Positions 1 to 8,452 of a stretch of 64,000 bases of DNA are shown here, piece by piece. The position numbers and the translations under genes were made by a program. Location of the stretch: NCBI GenBank assembly GCA_009917455.1, contig QZDS01000001.1, forward strand, positions 124,001 to 188,000, written 5' to 3'. The notes under the pieces were generated by a model. That model worked only from the letters and a program-made list of their open reading frames with translations, was not told where the DNA came from and ran no database searches. Each line of letters starts with the position of its first letter. Positions within the stretch are counted from its first letter, which is position 1. The stretch is from a bacterium 1xD8-48 (GTDB lineage: Bacteria > Bacillota > Clostridia > Lachnospirales > Lachnospiraceae).

Positions 1-841
1 GATTCTCAAAATAGCTTCTGTTCTGCGCCGCGCTGGTTCCTTTGTTGGCCGTGTAATGAACAAAAATATTATTTACCTTCTCAAGCTTCTCACCGGGACG
101 GGAATACTCGTTTACTGTCAGAAAATCCTCCTCCATTATGGGCTTTTGCGTCTTGTTTGTCTTAATGACTTCCCTTCTGGCGGCCTTTTCCGTGCGGACA
201 GCATCTATATTTTTGACCGTTTCCACATTTTCCGGCCCGCCTTTTACCAGCTTTATAAAAACAAAAAGCAACAGACTGACCATTGAAACCATAAAAACAA
301 GAACCGTGAGCTTTGCCGTAATCTGCTGACGCCGTCTGCGCCTGCGCCTTAGTTCTCTTTCTCGCTGCGCCTTTAACTGCGCGGCTTTCCTTTCCCTTGC
401 GCCATCCTGCGCATTTCTGCCGCTCTGGGAATTTCTGTTACTCTGGGGACTTCTGCTGCTCTGGGGATTTCTGCGCCTTGCCGGCGCCGGATTTCTCTCC
501 CGTCCGGTGTCTGTATCCCTTCTCCTTCTTTCTTCTCTTTCCGCCGCTCTTCGGGTACTTCTGCTTTTGCCGCCCTCCGCCGTTCTGCTTACATCTATGT
601 TTACAATCGCCTTACCCGGATTTTTGACCGCTGTCCTGATGACCGGGCTTCCTCCGCCTGCAACCGCCCTGTTTACGCCTTCGCTCTCATAAATTAATCC
701 ATCCCCGCCCGCATCTTCACTTATATCCAGAAATATACTTTTATTAAACTTTTTGTTGGATTTTGACTGCTGCACGGCGCCCGGCATATGCGCCCGCTCC
801 TGTTCGTCAGCCTTTGATATATCTATAAAATCCAGTTCCAT
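1..841 (-). CDS. N-acetylmuramoyl-L-alanine amidase-like membrane protein, 3' end outside window
   Basis: The gene starts at 841 with a purine-rich GAGG-type site just upstream and runs off the left edge, so only the first 280 residues are visible. Residues 1-110 are polar. Residues about 110-180 are very rich in Arg, Ser, Asn and Gln, with NPQS/SPQS/NSQS-type imperfect repeats and a run of eight arginines. A single membrane helix follows at about 183-201. The last visible part holds an FVHYTANKGTSA motif, the start of an Amidase_2/PGRP zinc amidase domain with its first metal-binding His. This fits a cytoplasmic basic tail, one transmembrane anchor and an extracellular peptidoglycan amidase. 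The amidase call is inferred from that one motif, because the rest of the domain lies outside the window. Confidence 0.75.
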   Translation of the reverse strand, partial: MELDFIDISKADEQERAHMPGAVQQSKSNKKFNKSIFLDISEDAGGDGLIYESEGVNRAVAGGGSPVIRTAVKNPGKAIVNIDVSRTAEGGKSRSTRRAAEREERRRRDTDTGRERNPAPARRRNPQSSRSPQSNRNSQSGRNAQDGARERKAAQLKAQRERELRRRRRRRQQITAKLTVLVFMVSMVSLLLFVFIKLVKGGPENVETVKNIDAVRTEKAARREVIKTNKTQKPIMEEDFLTVNEYSRPGEKLEKVNNIFVHYTANKGTSAAQNRSYFEN

Positions 842-987
842 CCCGCCTCATCCTCTGTAAACAAACGCCGGCACACTCTGCGGGCCAGCCTTATATTATC
901 GAAATATTTTACCCTAGTATATATCAGTATAGCAAGCAGCTTTATAATTTTTTTTAACTATAAATTAATATTTTATTAAGATTAGGG

Positions 988-1218
988 CTAAAAAACAAAC
1001 TGAACCAGCAGCATATAGCAGACCGTTCCCCCCGCTATGGAAAGCAGCATCTGCCTTTTCTTTAGATGCAGGCAGACCACAACGATAATACTGAGCAGCT
1101 CCGGCAGCCCGCGGTTTCCCGAAAACAGACTGACATGTTTCAGGCTGTAAATTACAAGCAGTCCGAAAACAGCCGGCGGAAGCACCTTTCCCTTCTTTTC
1201 TATTCTATATAACTTCAT
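988..1218 (-). pseudogene. azlD: azlD remnant (branched-chain amino acid exporter small subunit, 5' truncated)
   Basis: The 76 residues match the C-terminal two thirds of AzlD, the small partner of the AzlC branched-chain amino acid exporter: [17 protein letters not shown], then [19 protein letters not shown] and the typical ending YMLLVQFVF. The first helix is missing, there is no ribosome site before the internal ATG, and no azlC is adjacent. Recognisable azlD sequence begins near 1200, close to the edge of the AT-rich island that carries the NACHT gene. Insertion of that island probably removed the 5' part. A functional product is unlikely. Confidence 0.7.
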
Positions 1219-1343
1219 TAGGGATTTTTACTAAGAATTTGTTGTATTTTTTCAGTTTCTATTTCTCCACTTTGCAAGCTGCCACACCTGGAAAATGGAA
1301 ATTGACTTTCTTTAAAATACGCGTCACAAATCAGAATATAATG

Positions 1344-3353
1344 TTACCAATCAAATATATCACCACTTTTATTTATATCTATACTCTCTATTTCTCTTAT
1401 CGCTTTTATACATTTATTGTAATCCAAAACTTTATATTCTATAAAACTATTATTTGGCTCAAATAGTAATAAAAATATCCTCTTCGTAATCATCCTAAAT
1501 TCTTCTTTATCATAACTTATTGGATTATCTATATTGTCATTAAAATCAATTTTCATATTTTCTTCTGATATTAATGGTATATCTTCAAATATTACATTTT
1601 CAAATATTTCCGGAATATGCCTTAATATTAAATCATACATAAAAAAATCCAGTTTTTCTCCATACCTGATTATATATCTTTCATCACGATTATTATAATT
1701 AGAGACCATCAAATTATCACTCAGATTATATTTTTGATAAACTTCCTCAAATATTTTATTTCTTTCAAATACCGCTTCTTTGCTATTATCATAAGGCTTC
1801 ATTTCATGTATTCTTTTAAATTTTATATCATTAATAATACAAACTTCTTTTTTTAAAATCAATAATTGCTTTGCCATTTTGATTGCTTCTTCATCAAAAT
1901 CTGCAAAATATTCATTTTCAAAATAATTTACATATTCATTTACAAAGTGTTTAATATATGGCAAAACTACAAATTTCCTAAAACTAATTGGATTTATTTC
2001 AGCGCAAAAATCTAACACATTATAATATGGATAAATATCAAATTTTGTCATTTTATGATAATATTTTTCTTCGAATTCTTTACCTTCAACAGAAATGAAA
2101 CAACTTGCAAAATATTCCATGAATGATTTGTGAACCCACCTATATTCATTTCCATCTCTTTGAAGAAATGGAACTGCATGTGTTATATCATATAGGAAAT
2201 CATCAGCAATAATTTTTAAACAAATAAAACTTCCAACTGACTGCTCTAATAAATCATGGATCAATTGGCTGCCATATTCTACCTTACCAATTTTCAGGCA
2301 TAAAAAACCAAAAGTTCTTAATATTTGTTCAAATTGATGTTTACTTAATTTTGTCTTTTTTTCATGGGTATATGCAGATCCTTTTGTTTTATCATGATCA
2401 TTAAAAACTGCCTCATATACCTGCTCATAAAAATCTATCTTCTTATATGGTATTTCTTCTTTATACTCAAAAGTTTTATATAATAGTGATACTAAAAGTG
2501 GATTTACTAAAAATTCATTTAATACCTTCATAGATGAATCTTCTTTTAGCCGTTTATTCAATTTTTCAGAAATTTTTCCATCATTATCATACTTCTTTAT
2601 TAACTTATATGCCTCTTCTTCAGTTAAGGGTTTTATATTAACACATTTATACTCACCTAATGAGTTTAAATCATCCTCTTCTCTTGATGTAATTACTATT
2701 TTTGTATTGGAGGCCTTTCCTGTAAATTCCTGAATTGCGTCCAAAACATCTGATTTGCTTTCATTTGCAATTTCATCATATCCATCAAAAAATATCACAA
2801 AATCCCCTTTCTTTAATATATCTACTATTTCTTCTATTCTTAAATTTTTATCCAGGGAATTAATTTGCGTTTGTATATATTCTGGTATTGACTGTTTTTT
2901 CTCCAATCTTCTTAATTCAATCACAATAGGAATACACTTATTTAAGTTAATACCTTGACAGGCAAAATATTTTACAATAGTAGATTTCCCCATGCCAGCC
3001 ATGTCAACAATTAATATCCTGGAATAATTATCTAAAATGTTATAGCAATTTTCATCTATGACCCATTTTATATCTTCATTTCTATATTCTTCTAATGTTA
3101 ACGGAATATACAAATCTTCCAAGGTCTTCCGCAACCTTCCAAATACAATTGTTGTCATTATATTATTTTTAGCATAGCACCTCATCAAATATTCACTTAA
3201 ACATTCTTCTAATTCGATTGATCTGGATTCGTCTTTTCCCCAATTAATAAATATTGGTTTAATCTTTGTATCAACAAATGTTTTAACCGTTTCCTCAGTT
3301 AATTTGACTACTCCTGTTTTGGCCAATTCTACTAAAACGGCTGGTATACTCAT
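1344..3353 (-). CDS. NACHT-domain STAND NTPase, probable phage-defence protein
   Basis: 669 residues, ATG start preceded by AAGGAG. A short helical N-terminal part (1-100) is followed by a NACHT NTPase: Walker A at 117-125 (D-M-A-G-M-G-K-S-T, with Asp in place of the usual first Gly), Walker B at 185-194 (FVIFFDGYDE) and the Ser-Arg sensor at 223-224. A winged-helix and helical region lies at about 240-430 and an unassigned C-terminal region at 430-669. No nuclease, TIR or other known effector motif is visible. Bacterial NACHT proteins are known anti-phage NLR relatives, so a defence role is inferred from family. The gene is far richer in A+T than its neighbours, sits in an island beside a tRNA gene, and lies close to a toxin-antitoxin pair, all signs of horizontal acquisition. 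Confidence 0.85.
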   Translation of the reverse strand: MSIPAVLVELAKTGVVKLTEETVKTFVDTKIKPIFINWGKDESRSIELEECLSEYLMRCYAKNNIMTTIVFGRLRKTLEDLYIPLTLEEYRNEDIKWVIDENCYNILDNYSRILIVDMAGMGKSTIVKYFACQGINLNKCIPIVIELRRLEKKQSIPEYIQTQINSLDKNLRIEEIVDILKKGDFVIFFDGYDEIANESKSDVLDAIQEFTGKASNTKIVITSREEDDLNSLGEYKCVNIKPLTEEEAYKLIKKYDNDGKISEKLNKRLKEDSSMKVLNEFLVNPLLVSLLYKTFEYKEEIPYKKIDFYEQVYEAVFNDHDKTKGSAYTHEKKTKLSKHQFEQILRTFGFLCLKIGKVEYGSQLIHDLLEQSVGSFICLKIIADDFLYDITHAVPFLQRDGNEYRWVHKSFMEYFASCFISVEGKEFEEKYYHKMTKFDIYPYYNVLDFCAEINPISFRKFVVLPYIKHFVNEYVNYFENEYFADFDEEAIKMAKQLLILKKEVCIINDIKFKRIHEMKPYDNSKEAVFERNKIFEEVYQKYNLSDNLMVSNYNNRDERYIIRYGEKLDFFMYDLILRHIPEIFENVIFEDIPLISEENMKIDFNDNIDNPISYDKEEFRMITKRIFLLLFEPNNSFIEYKVLDYNKCIKAIREIESIDINKSGDIFDW

Positions 3354-3596
3354 AAAATTATTCTCCTTTTTTAGTATGTTATAAAAATCATATCACAGAA
3401 GATAATTTCAAACAAGGAACACCATCAAATCCACTAACTATTGAAAAACCCATTTCATTGCTAAAAAAATCATTTATCCTTCACTGTCATATTTAATAAT
3501 TTCATCCCATAATCAAAAATTCCTTACCATAACAGGCAGCAAGACACAAAAGAAAGCACCTCCAGATGATTAATTCCACCCATTGGCGCTTCATTT

Positions 3597-3893
3597 TTAT
3601 CTTACAGCATTATAATGTGACCACATGCGGACAATTTTTATTGTCCCTTCATATTCTTTTCCATCAATGACGACCTGTTCATTGTATACCTGATAAACCA
3701 ATCTATGCTGTATATTAATCCTTCTGGAATAATAGCCATTTAGATTTCCAACCAATCCTTCATATGGCGGTGGATTTTGAAAAGGATTTTCCGCTATGAT
3801 ATTCAATAAATTCTTTGCTTTTGAATCAAGCCCTGCCTCTTTTAAGGACTTTTTATCTTTGTCAGCCTGTTTACTGAATCTGATTATATACAT
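3597..3893 (-). CDS. yoeB: YoeB/Txe-family mRNA interferase toxin
   Basis: 98 residues of the RelE/YoeB fold: N-terminal MYIIRFSKQADKDKKSLKEAG, central YYSRRINIQHRLVYQVY with the conserved Arg and His-Arg-Leu-Val-Tyr motif, and a C-terminal RMWSHY that supplies the usual Trp-Ser-His-Tyr catalytic tail. Members cleave mRNA at the ribosomal A site. The ATG directly follows the antitoxin stop codon, as in other yefM-yoeB operons. The product is slightly longer than E. coli YoeB because of an acidic insertion (VVIDGKEYEG) before the last strand. The gene looks intact. Confidence 0.9.
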   Translation of the reverse strand: MYIIRFSKQADKDKKSLKEAGLDSKAKNLLNIIAENPFQNPPPYEGLVGNLNGYYSRRINIQHRLVYQVYNEQVVIDGKEYEGTIKIVRMWSHYNAVR

Positions 3894-4148
3894 TTACCAT
3901 TCCTCATCCGGCTCGTATATGGAACATTCTTCTAACGGCTCTCTTCCTGCTTCAATAATACTTTCTGCCATACCTGGTATTGAATTCAAATATAATGTTT
4001 CCTGAATCGTATTCCAATCTTCTTCTGAAATAAGAACACCGTTTTTTCCACGGTTATTTGTAATTGTAATTGGCTGGCTGCCATTATTAACATCAGATAG
4101 TATTTGATATATATTTTCCCTTGCCTTTGTCACGCTGATTGCAATCAT
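3894..4148 (-). CDS. yefM: YefM/Phd-family antitoxin
   Basis: 84 residues from the ATG at 4148, chosen over an upstream ATG at 4199 because a GGGAG site lies at the right distance and because the operator-like palindrome lies upstream of it. The N-terminal part (IAISVTKARENIYQILSDV) is the Phd/YefM DNA-binding fold. The C-terminal 35 residues are acidic and probably wrap the toxin. It should neutralise the toxin encoded immediately downstream and repress their shared promoter. Confidence 0.9.
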   Translation of the reverse strand: MIAISVTKARENIYQILSDVNNGSQPITITNNRGKNGVLISEEDWNTIQETLYLNSIPGMAESIIEAGREPLEECSIYEPDEEW

Positions 4149-4177
4149 AATATCATCTCCCTTCTTATATATTTTAC

Positions 4178-4195
4178 CGTACGTTAAAACGTACG
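4178..4195. promoter_or_regulatory. operator palindrome of the toxin-antitoxin operon
   Basis: CGTACGTT, two spacer bases, AACGTACG: a perfect 8-bp dyad 30 bases upstream of the antitoxin start. YefM-type antitoxins autorepress through GTAC-containing palindromes, and this site has the same CGTACG core twice. The operator role is inferred from position and symmetry. Confidence 0.6.
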
Positions 4196-4341
4196 TCAAT
4201 ATAGTTTTTTCATTATTGCCTTATACTATAATATTCATTTGCGATGTACAGAATTTCTTCTTTCCTTAATTCACATTATCTGTGTTGTTCCCTCAGAGGT
4301 TCTCTCAAATTTTTCAGTCCATAAAAATCCATTTTCCAGAC

Positions 4342-4389
4342 AAAACAAAAAATGCTACAAACCACTTTAAATCAGGGTTTCCAGCATTC
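4342..4389 (-). terminator. rho-independent terminator downstream of tRNA-Glu
   Basis: On the minus strand a hairpin with arms AATGCT..GGAAACC and GGTTT..AGCATT is followed by a T-rich tract. It lies about 30 bases past the tRNA 3' end. Confidence 0.6.
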
Positions 4390-4418
4390 TTCAGGGTTGG
4401 GCTGCTATCTGCAGTCAA

Positions 4419-4490
4419 CAGCTCGTAGGGGAATCGAACCCCTGTTTCCGCCGTGAGAGGGCGGCGTCTTAACCGCTTGACCAACGAGCC
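4419..4490 (-). tRNA. tRNA-Glu (anticodon CTC)
   Basis: A 72-base cloverleaf on the minus strand. The acceptor arm GGCTCGT pairs with ACGAGCT (first pair G-U), with discriminator G. The D arm is of the GGTCAAGCGGTTAAGAC type typical of tRNA-Glu. The anticodon stem CCGCC/GGCGG encloses loop CTCTCAC, anticodon CTC reading GAG. The T arm contains GGTTCGATTCC. CCA is not encoded. This is the minor Glu isoacceptor, and the gene marks the border of the AT-rich island. Confidence 0.92.
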
Positions 4491-4597
4491 ATTCAGTTTA
4501 TGTGCATCACACTTACTTAGTTTAATACAATCCTGGAAATAATGCAAGTGTTTTTTACATAAATTTCAAATTTTTTAACATTTTTTCTGCAGGATAC

Positions 4598-5506
4598 TTA
4601 TTTTCTCTCATTCACAGCCTTTTTCAATTCTTCCAAAGCTTCCTCAAACCGCTTTGATTTCATTGTGGGATTTCCCTTGATCAGATTTCTCTGGTAGAAA
4701 TCCTTTAATCTTCTGAACCGCATTCGCTGTTCCTTTTCTATGCTGTATTTGTTACGCAGCTCCATAATTTCTTCGCGCACATCATCCACAAATTCCGAAG
4801 GATTGATTTTAAGACGCTCTCTCAGCGAATTGAATTTCGCTTCGATGCTGTCCATTAATTCTTCCACTTTCAGGCTGTTTTCCTGTCTGCGGGACTCAAT
4901 TTCATCACTGGCAACGGCAATAATGACATCCAGCCTTTTTTGTATCCGCTCCATCTCCTCTTTGGCCTTTTCCAATCCCATAAGCACGTCCCGCAGATCC
5001 AGGGCCGCCTTGAAGGAAAGGGTGAAGTCAGCCACAATGTAAAAGCTTGCCGCTACCGTAAGCACCGTAACTGCCTCAGAGGGGAGGATAAAGATAATCC
5101 GCTCAACGCCTTTATGCAAAAATTCCGTCATAAAGATGGTCAAAAATCCCCACGCCACCGTGGACGAAAGGCAGATATGACCCTTATAATTAAATTTCTG
5201 ATTGGAATAATCCCAGTAACGTACTTTAAACAGAGCTTCCATCAGTTCTCCCGTCACCAGCTCAAGGGCAGTTGCGCCGATGCACCCCGCTATATAGGTA
5301 AGAAAAATATTATCCTGAAAAGGCATGGAAACCACAAGCATCATGATTGCCCCGCTTCCGTAAATTGGCAAAAAGGGTCCCCGCATAAAACCTCTGTTTA
5401 CAAATTTTCTGCTTTTCAGAGATACAAACGTGGATTCAAATATCCAGCCACAAAAACAATATAAATAAAAGAAAAACAGCCACTCTATGATTGAATACTG
5501 ATACAT
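4598..5506 (-). CDS. putative ABC-transporter type IV / CmpB-like membrane protein
   Basis: 302 residues. The N-terminal half has about five membrane segments and the signature of the Firmicute PF06541-type family: FCGWIFESTFVSLKSRKFVNRGFMRGPFLPIYGSG near residues 18-52, then GATALELVTGELME and RYWDYSNQKFNYKGHICL. The C-terminal 110 residues are a charged coiled coil (KAKEEMERIQKRLD, then EELMDSIEAKFNSLRERL). Family members are annotated as putative ABC permeases, but none has a defined substrate and no ATPase gene is adjacent. It is a single-gene unit after tRNA-Glu. Confidence 0.75.
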   Translation of the reverse strand: MYQYSIIEWLFFFYLYCFCGWIFESTFVSLKSRKFVNRGFMRGPFLPIYGSGAIMMLVVSMPFQDNIFLTYIAGCIGATALELVTGELMEALFKVRYWDYSNQKFNYKGHICLSSTVAWGFLTIFMTEFLHKGVERIIFILPSEAVTVLTVAASFYIVADFTLSFKAALDLRDVLMGLEKAKEEMERIQKRLDVIIAVASDEIESRRQENSLKVEELMDSIEAKFNSLRERLKINPSEFVDDVREEIMELRNKYSIEKEQRMRFRRLKDFYQRNLIKGNPTMKSKRFEEALEELKKAVNERK

Positions 5507-5538
5507 TGTGATTTCCTTTGTCTGGTTCCTCAGTTGCC

Positions 5539-6468
5539 TTATACAAAATTGATAACCGGCTCTTCGGGCGCTCTCGTCTTTTCTATGGTAAGTGCGTTCA
5601 GAATCGGTCCTTCGCCGCCGTAATCCTCAAAATACTCTTTTGTCACTCTGGCAGTCACCTTTACCCACTGCTTTTCCGCAAGCTCGCCGCATTTATCATA
5701 TTTGCAGGCAAAGCCCAGAAACGCCATATCATCCGCGCAACATGTCATCGCCATACGTCCCGGCACAAAATACCCTTTTGGAAAGTCCTCCGGCTTCAAA
5801 ACCATAGCTGTAAACCGGATGGTTTTTCCGATATAGCGCTCCAGATTGTCAAGGCTGTCCAGATACCATATTCCATAGCCTTCATTGTCAAGCTCAATAA
5901 TGTCTGCGTCCAGGCTGTAGGGAAGGTCGTCCTCGAATATCTGATTGATTTCTCCTTCCGCATCCTCAAAAATAATATCCGCCTGCTGATTAATCGCTTT
6001 GACATTTCTCTTATAGAGACTTAAGTCCTCCACATTATCACAGCGGTTAAAAATAATCATTTCCGATTTGCGCAGCATTTCCGCCAAAAGAGATTTCATG
6101 TTTGTAAAATACATGGGAAAGGTAGATGCATCTATTGTGGTAATCTGCTGTTCAATTCCCCAGCGCGGCGGAAGCTTCATATTTTTAAAATTCCACATAC
6201 CGTTATATTCAATGATAATGCGTTCGGGCTTATGCTTTTTTTCCAGCTCCGTCAAATAAGCCGGGCTGAAATCCTCCTCGTCTTCAATGAAAACAATCTC
6301 TGTCCGGCTCTTTTTTAAAAGAGCCTCCTCGTATTCGTTTTCTCCCTCTTCACAGACAATGAGAAGCGTCTTTCCCCTTACCTGAAAATACGGCTGTGCC
6401 AGTGTGAAGGAAATAAACTCTGTCTTTCCGCTTTCCAGAAATCCGTTGATAACGTATACCGGCTTCAT
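5539..6468 (-). CDS. CobW/G3E-family GTPase fused to a TIGR03943-like C-terminal domain
   Basis: 309 residues from the ATG at 6468, which has AGAAGGGG upstream; an earlier ATG at 6549 would overlap the preceding gene. The P-loop is GFLESGKTEF at residues 8-17 and a degenerate guanine motif NRCD follows near 160. The CxCC metal motif of classical CobW proteins is absent. Residues 220-309 (GRMAMTCCADD, then QWVKVTARV) resemble the C-terminal domain of TIGR03943/DUF1980 permease-associated proteins, which are often encoded beside CobW genes. It lies 28 bases downstream of a His-rich CobW gene, so the two probably act together in metal handling. The reading of the second domain is by eye. Confidence 0.7.
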   Translation of the reverse strand: MKPVYVINGFLESGKTEFISFTLAQPYFQVRGKTLLIVCEEGENEYEEALLKKSRTEIVFIEDEEDFSPAYLTELEKKHKPERIIIEYNGMWNFKNMKLPPRWGIEQQITTIDASTFPMYFTNMKSLLAEMLRKSEMIIFNRCDNVEDLSLYKRNVKAINQQADIIFEDAEGEINQIFEDDLPYSLDADIIELDNEGYGIWYLDSLDNLERYIGKTIRFTAMVLKPEDFPKGYFVPGRMAMTCCADDMAFLGFACKYDKCGELAEKQWVKVTARVTKEYFEDYGGEGPILNALTIEKTRAPEEPVINFV

Positions 6469-6496
6469 GCTACCCCTTCTTTCTCCCTGTCTTTCT

Positions 6497-7624
6497 TTAT
6501 TCCGCGTCAAATAATTTTTTAAGCGCTTCTTCGTGAAGTCCTGAGCCAATCACACAGAATTTTCCTGTCACATCCGGCTTGCCGGTGCGCACATTACTCT
6601 CTCCCGGCACATAGTCAAAGTAAATCCAGCCGCCGTCCTTTTCGGAAATCATTCCCTTTGCACGAAGCACGTAACCGTATTTATCTTCGTTTTCAAGTTC
6701 CTCCAGAATATGCTCTATTTCATCCTTACTGTAGGACTTCGGCGTCTCCATACCCCAGCTGGTAAATACCTCGTCCGCATGGTGGTCATGGTCATGATGA
6801 TGGCCGCAGCCGCAATCCCCGTCATGGTGATGGTCGCAGCCACAGTCCCCATCATGGTGATGACCGTGCCCTTCATGCTCATGGCAGGCATGTTCTTCCT
6901 CTCCATGATGATGGTGGCCGCAACAGTCCCCATCCTCGTGATGGTGGTCATGATGGTGATGGTGTTCATGTTCTTCTTCCCGGTTTCTGTGCGCCAGAAT
7001 CTCTGCCATCATTTCCGCTTCCAAATCCTTCGCGCCCTCTATAGTTGCCAGGATATCCTTTCCGTCCAGTTCCTCCCAGGGGGTGGTAATTATGGTTGCC
7101 TTCTCATTATGCTCCCTGATAAGCTCCACGCATTTGCTCAGCTTTTCCGCCGAAATATTGCCGGTACGGCTCAAAATAATCGTTCCCGCATGGGCAATCT
7201 GATTGATGAAAAACTCTCCGAAATTTTTGATATACATTTTGCATTTGGCGGCGTCCACCACGGCAACCGCGCTGTTAAGCGCCACTTCTTTGGTGTCAAT
7301 TACGTCCTGAACCGCTTTCATCACATCGGAAAGCTTACCCACTCCCGAAGGCTCAATCAGGATTCTCTCCGGCTCGTAGGTATGCATAACTTCCTTCAGC
7401 GAAGTTCCGAAATCCCCTACAAGCGAACAGCAGATACATCCTGAATTCATTTCCTTAATCTCAATACCGGCCTCCTTCAGAAAGCCGCCGTCAATGCCAA
7501 TTTCGCCGAACTCGTTTTCAATCAGAACTACCTTCGTATCTCCAAGAGCTTCCGCCAGAAGCTTTTTAATTAACGTTGTCTTGCCGGCTCCCAAAAAGCC
7601 TGACACAATATCAATTTTTGTCAT
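6497..7624 (-). CDS. CobW/G3E-family GTP-dependent metallochaperone with His-rich insert
   Basis: 375 residues. Walker A is GFLGAGKT at 9-16, and the family metal-binding CxCC motif is at 63-66 (CICC). The low-complexity stretch at 217-282 is almost entirely His, Asp, Glu, Gly and Cys, with repeated DGDCGC and HHHDH blocks. The CobW C-terminal domain occupies about 286-370. Zinc-linked G3E proteins (YeiR, ZigA, ZNG1) use such features to deliver metal to client enzymes, so zinc or another transition metal is the likely cargo. The usual NKxD motif is replaced by SRTG near 152. It is the first gene of a two-gene operon; no certain Zur site was recognised upstream. Confidence 0.88.
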   Translation of the reverse strand: MTKIDIVSGFLGAGKTTLIKKLLAEALGDTKVVLIENEFGEIGIDGGFLKEAGIEIKEMNSGCICCSLVGDFGTSLKEVMHTYEPERILIEPSGVGKLSDVMKAVQDVIDTKEVALNSAVAVVDAAKCKMYIKNFGEFFINQIAHAGTIILSRTGNISAEKLSKCVELIREHNEKATIITTPWEELDGKDILATIEGAKDLEAEMMAEILAHRNREEEHEHHHHHDHHHEDGDCCGHHHHGEEEHACHEHEGHGHHHDGDCGCDHHHDGDCGCGHHHDHDHHADEVFTSWGMETPKSYSKDEIEHILEELENEDKYGYVLRAKGMISEKDGGWIYFDYVPGESNVRTGKPDVTGKFCVIGSGLHEEALKKLFDAE

Positions 7625-7728
7625 TTCTATTCCTTCTTTCCTTTAATACATGCCTCGTTTATAACTTCGCATATATTATAATGACTAAAATTCAATAAGT
7701 CAAATACCGGATTTTTTCCGCTCAAAAG

Positions 7729-7949
7729 TCAATCCTGCAGATTTTCCGGTTGTTCATATCCCATAACTACCTGTGCACAGGCTCCGACTGCATCTCTGGA
7801 ATTATATACATTCCGATACATTCTGTCCACCGGCAGCAGATGAACCAGACACAGCGCCGCAAATCCGGCGCAAATTCCTGTAAGGAGGACTAAAACAGTT
7901 TTACCCCCCCCCGCAGAATTTTTCGGCTTATCTTCTTTGTATCAAACAT
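7729..7949 (-). pseudogene. short membrane-protein gene broken at a G9 tract
   Basis: An ATG at 7949 with GGAGGG upstream opens a frame (MFDTKKISRKILR) that hits a run of nine G on the minus strand (C9 at 7904-7912 on the plus strand) and stops a few codons later. One extra G, or two fewer, would restore a 73-codon frame with a membrane helix (VLVLLTGICAGFAALCLVHL) followed by PVDRMYRNVYNSRDAVGACA. That pattern matches the N-terminus of larger Lachnospiraceae membrane proteins of unknown function. Even when restored, the frame ends at 7729, so the gene is probably a relic. The tract could also be a slippage switch or a sequencing error. Confidence 0.5.
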
Positions 7950-7978
7950 GCTTATAGCCCTCCGTAATCCCCGCTTAT

Positions 7979-8290
7979 TTAAGCTAAATGAAATACCGGC
8001 TGCAAATCAACAGAAACCGGGCTGTTATCCGGGTTTGTTTCCATGATATCAGCCATAAAATCCCACCATTTCCGGTTAATAGCCGTATCCGCCCCGGCGT
8101 TCCACAAAGCTTCATCCTCAATTTCAATATATCCGAACAATGTCAGAGTATCCCTGTCAAGGAAAATAGAATAGTTTTTTCCGCCGTGCTCATGAATCAT
8201 GTCCTTCATTTCCGGCCAGAGCTGGTTATGTCTCTTTTCATACTCCTCTTCCATTCCCGGATAAAGTTTCATTTTAAATCCTTTAATCAT
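7979..8290 (-). CDS. rhaM: L-rhamnose mutarotase
   Basis: 103 residues from the ATG at 8290, which is better placed behind GGCGAGG than an upstream ATG at 8332. It has the RhaM/YiiL signature: KGFKMKLYPGMEEEYEKRHN, LWPEM near 25, and the C-terminal WWDFMADIMETNPDNSP. The enzyme interconverts alpha and beta anomers of L-rhamnose. No rhamnose catabolic genes are adjacent, but a GH78 alpha-L-rhamnosidase operon lies 43 kb away in the window. It appears to be monocistronic. Confidence 0.92.
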   Translation of the reverse strand: MIKGFKMKLYPGMEEEYEKRHNQLWPEMKDMIHEHGGKNYSIFLDRDTLTLFGYIEIEDEALWNAGADTAINRKWWDFMADIMETNPDNSPVSVDLQPVFHLA

Positions 8291-8452
8291 CTTTTCGTCC
8301 TCGCCTTTCTTTTTAAAATACTGCTTTAACAAACCATTCTTTATCAGCTTATCAGAATTATCCTGTCATGGCAAGCATTGCAGACGGAACTTGACAATAT
8401 ATAAAAACATATTTAAATTTTACATACATTTTACAAATCCCTGATAATAGAA

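Noticed and set aside
397-692. Plus-strand frames with Cys/Phe-rich repeats near the left edge
   Set aside because: The repeats are the antisense of the Arg/Ser/Gln-rich linker of the amidase-like protein.
1240-1343. In-frame extension of the NACHT protein past its stop codon
   Set aside because: A stop-free stretch of about 43 codons follows in the same frame, but nothing in it resembles a domain and it could be chance in this short region.
4314-4547. Frame across tRNA-Glu
   Set aside because: The region is a clear tRNA cloverleaf with a terminator; the frame has no ribosome site.
6710-7444. Long plus-strand frame opposite the His-rich CobW gene
   Set aside because: It is the antisense of a low-complexity His/Asp coding stretch, has no ribosome site and gives a Met/Val-rich product with no family resemblance.
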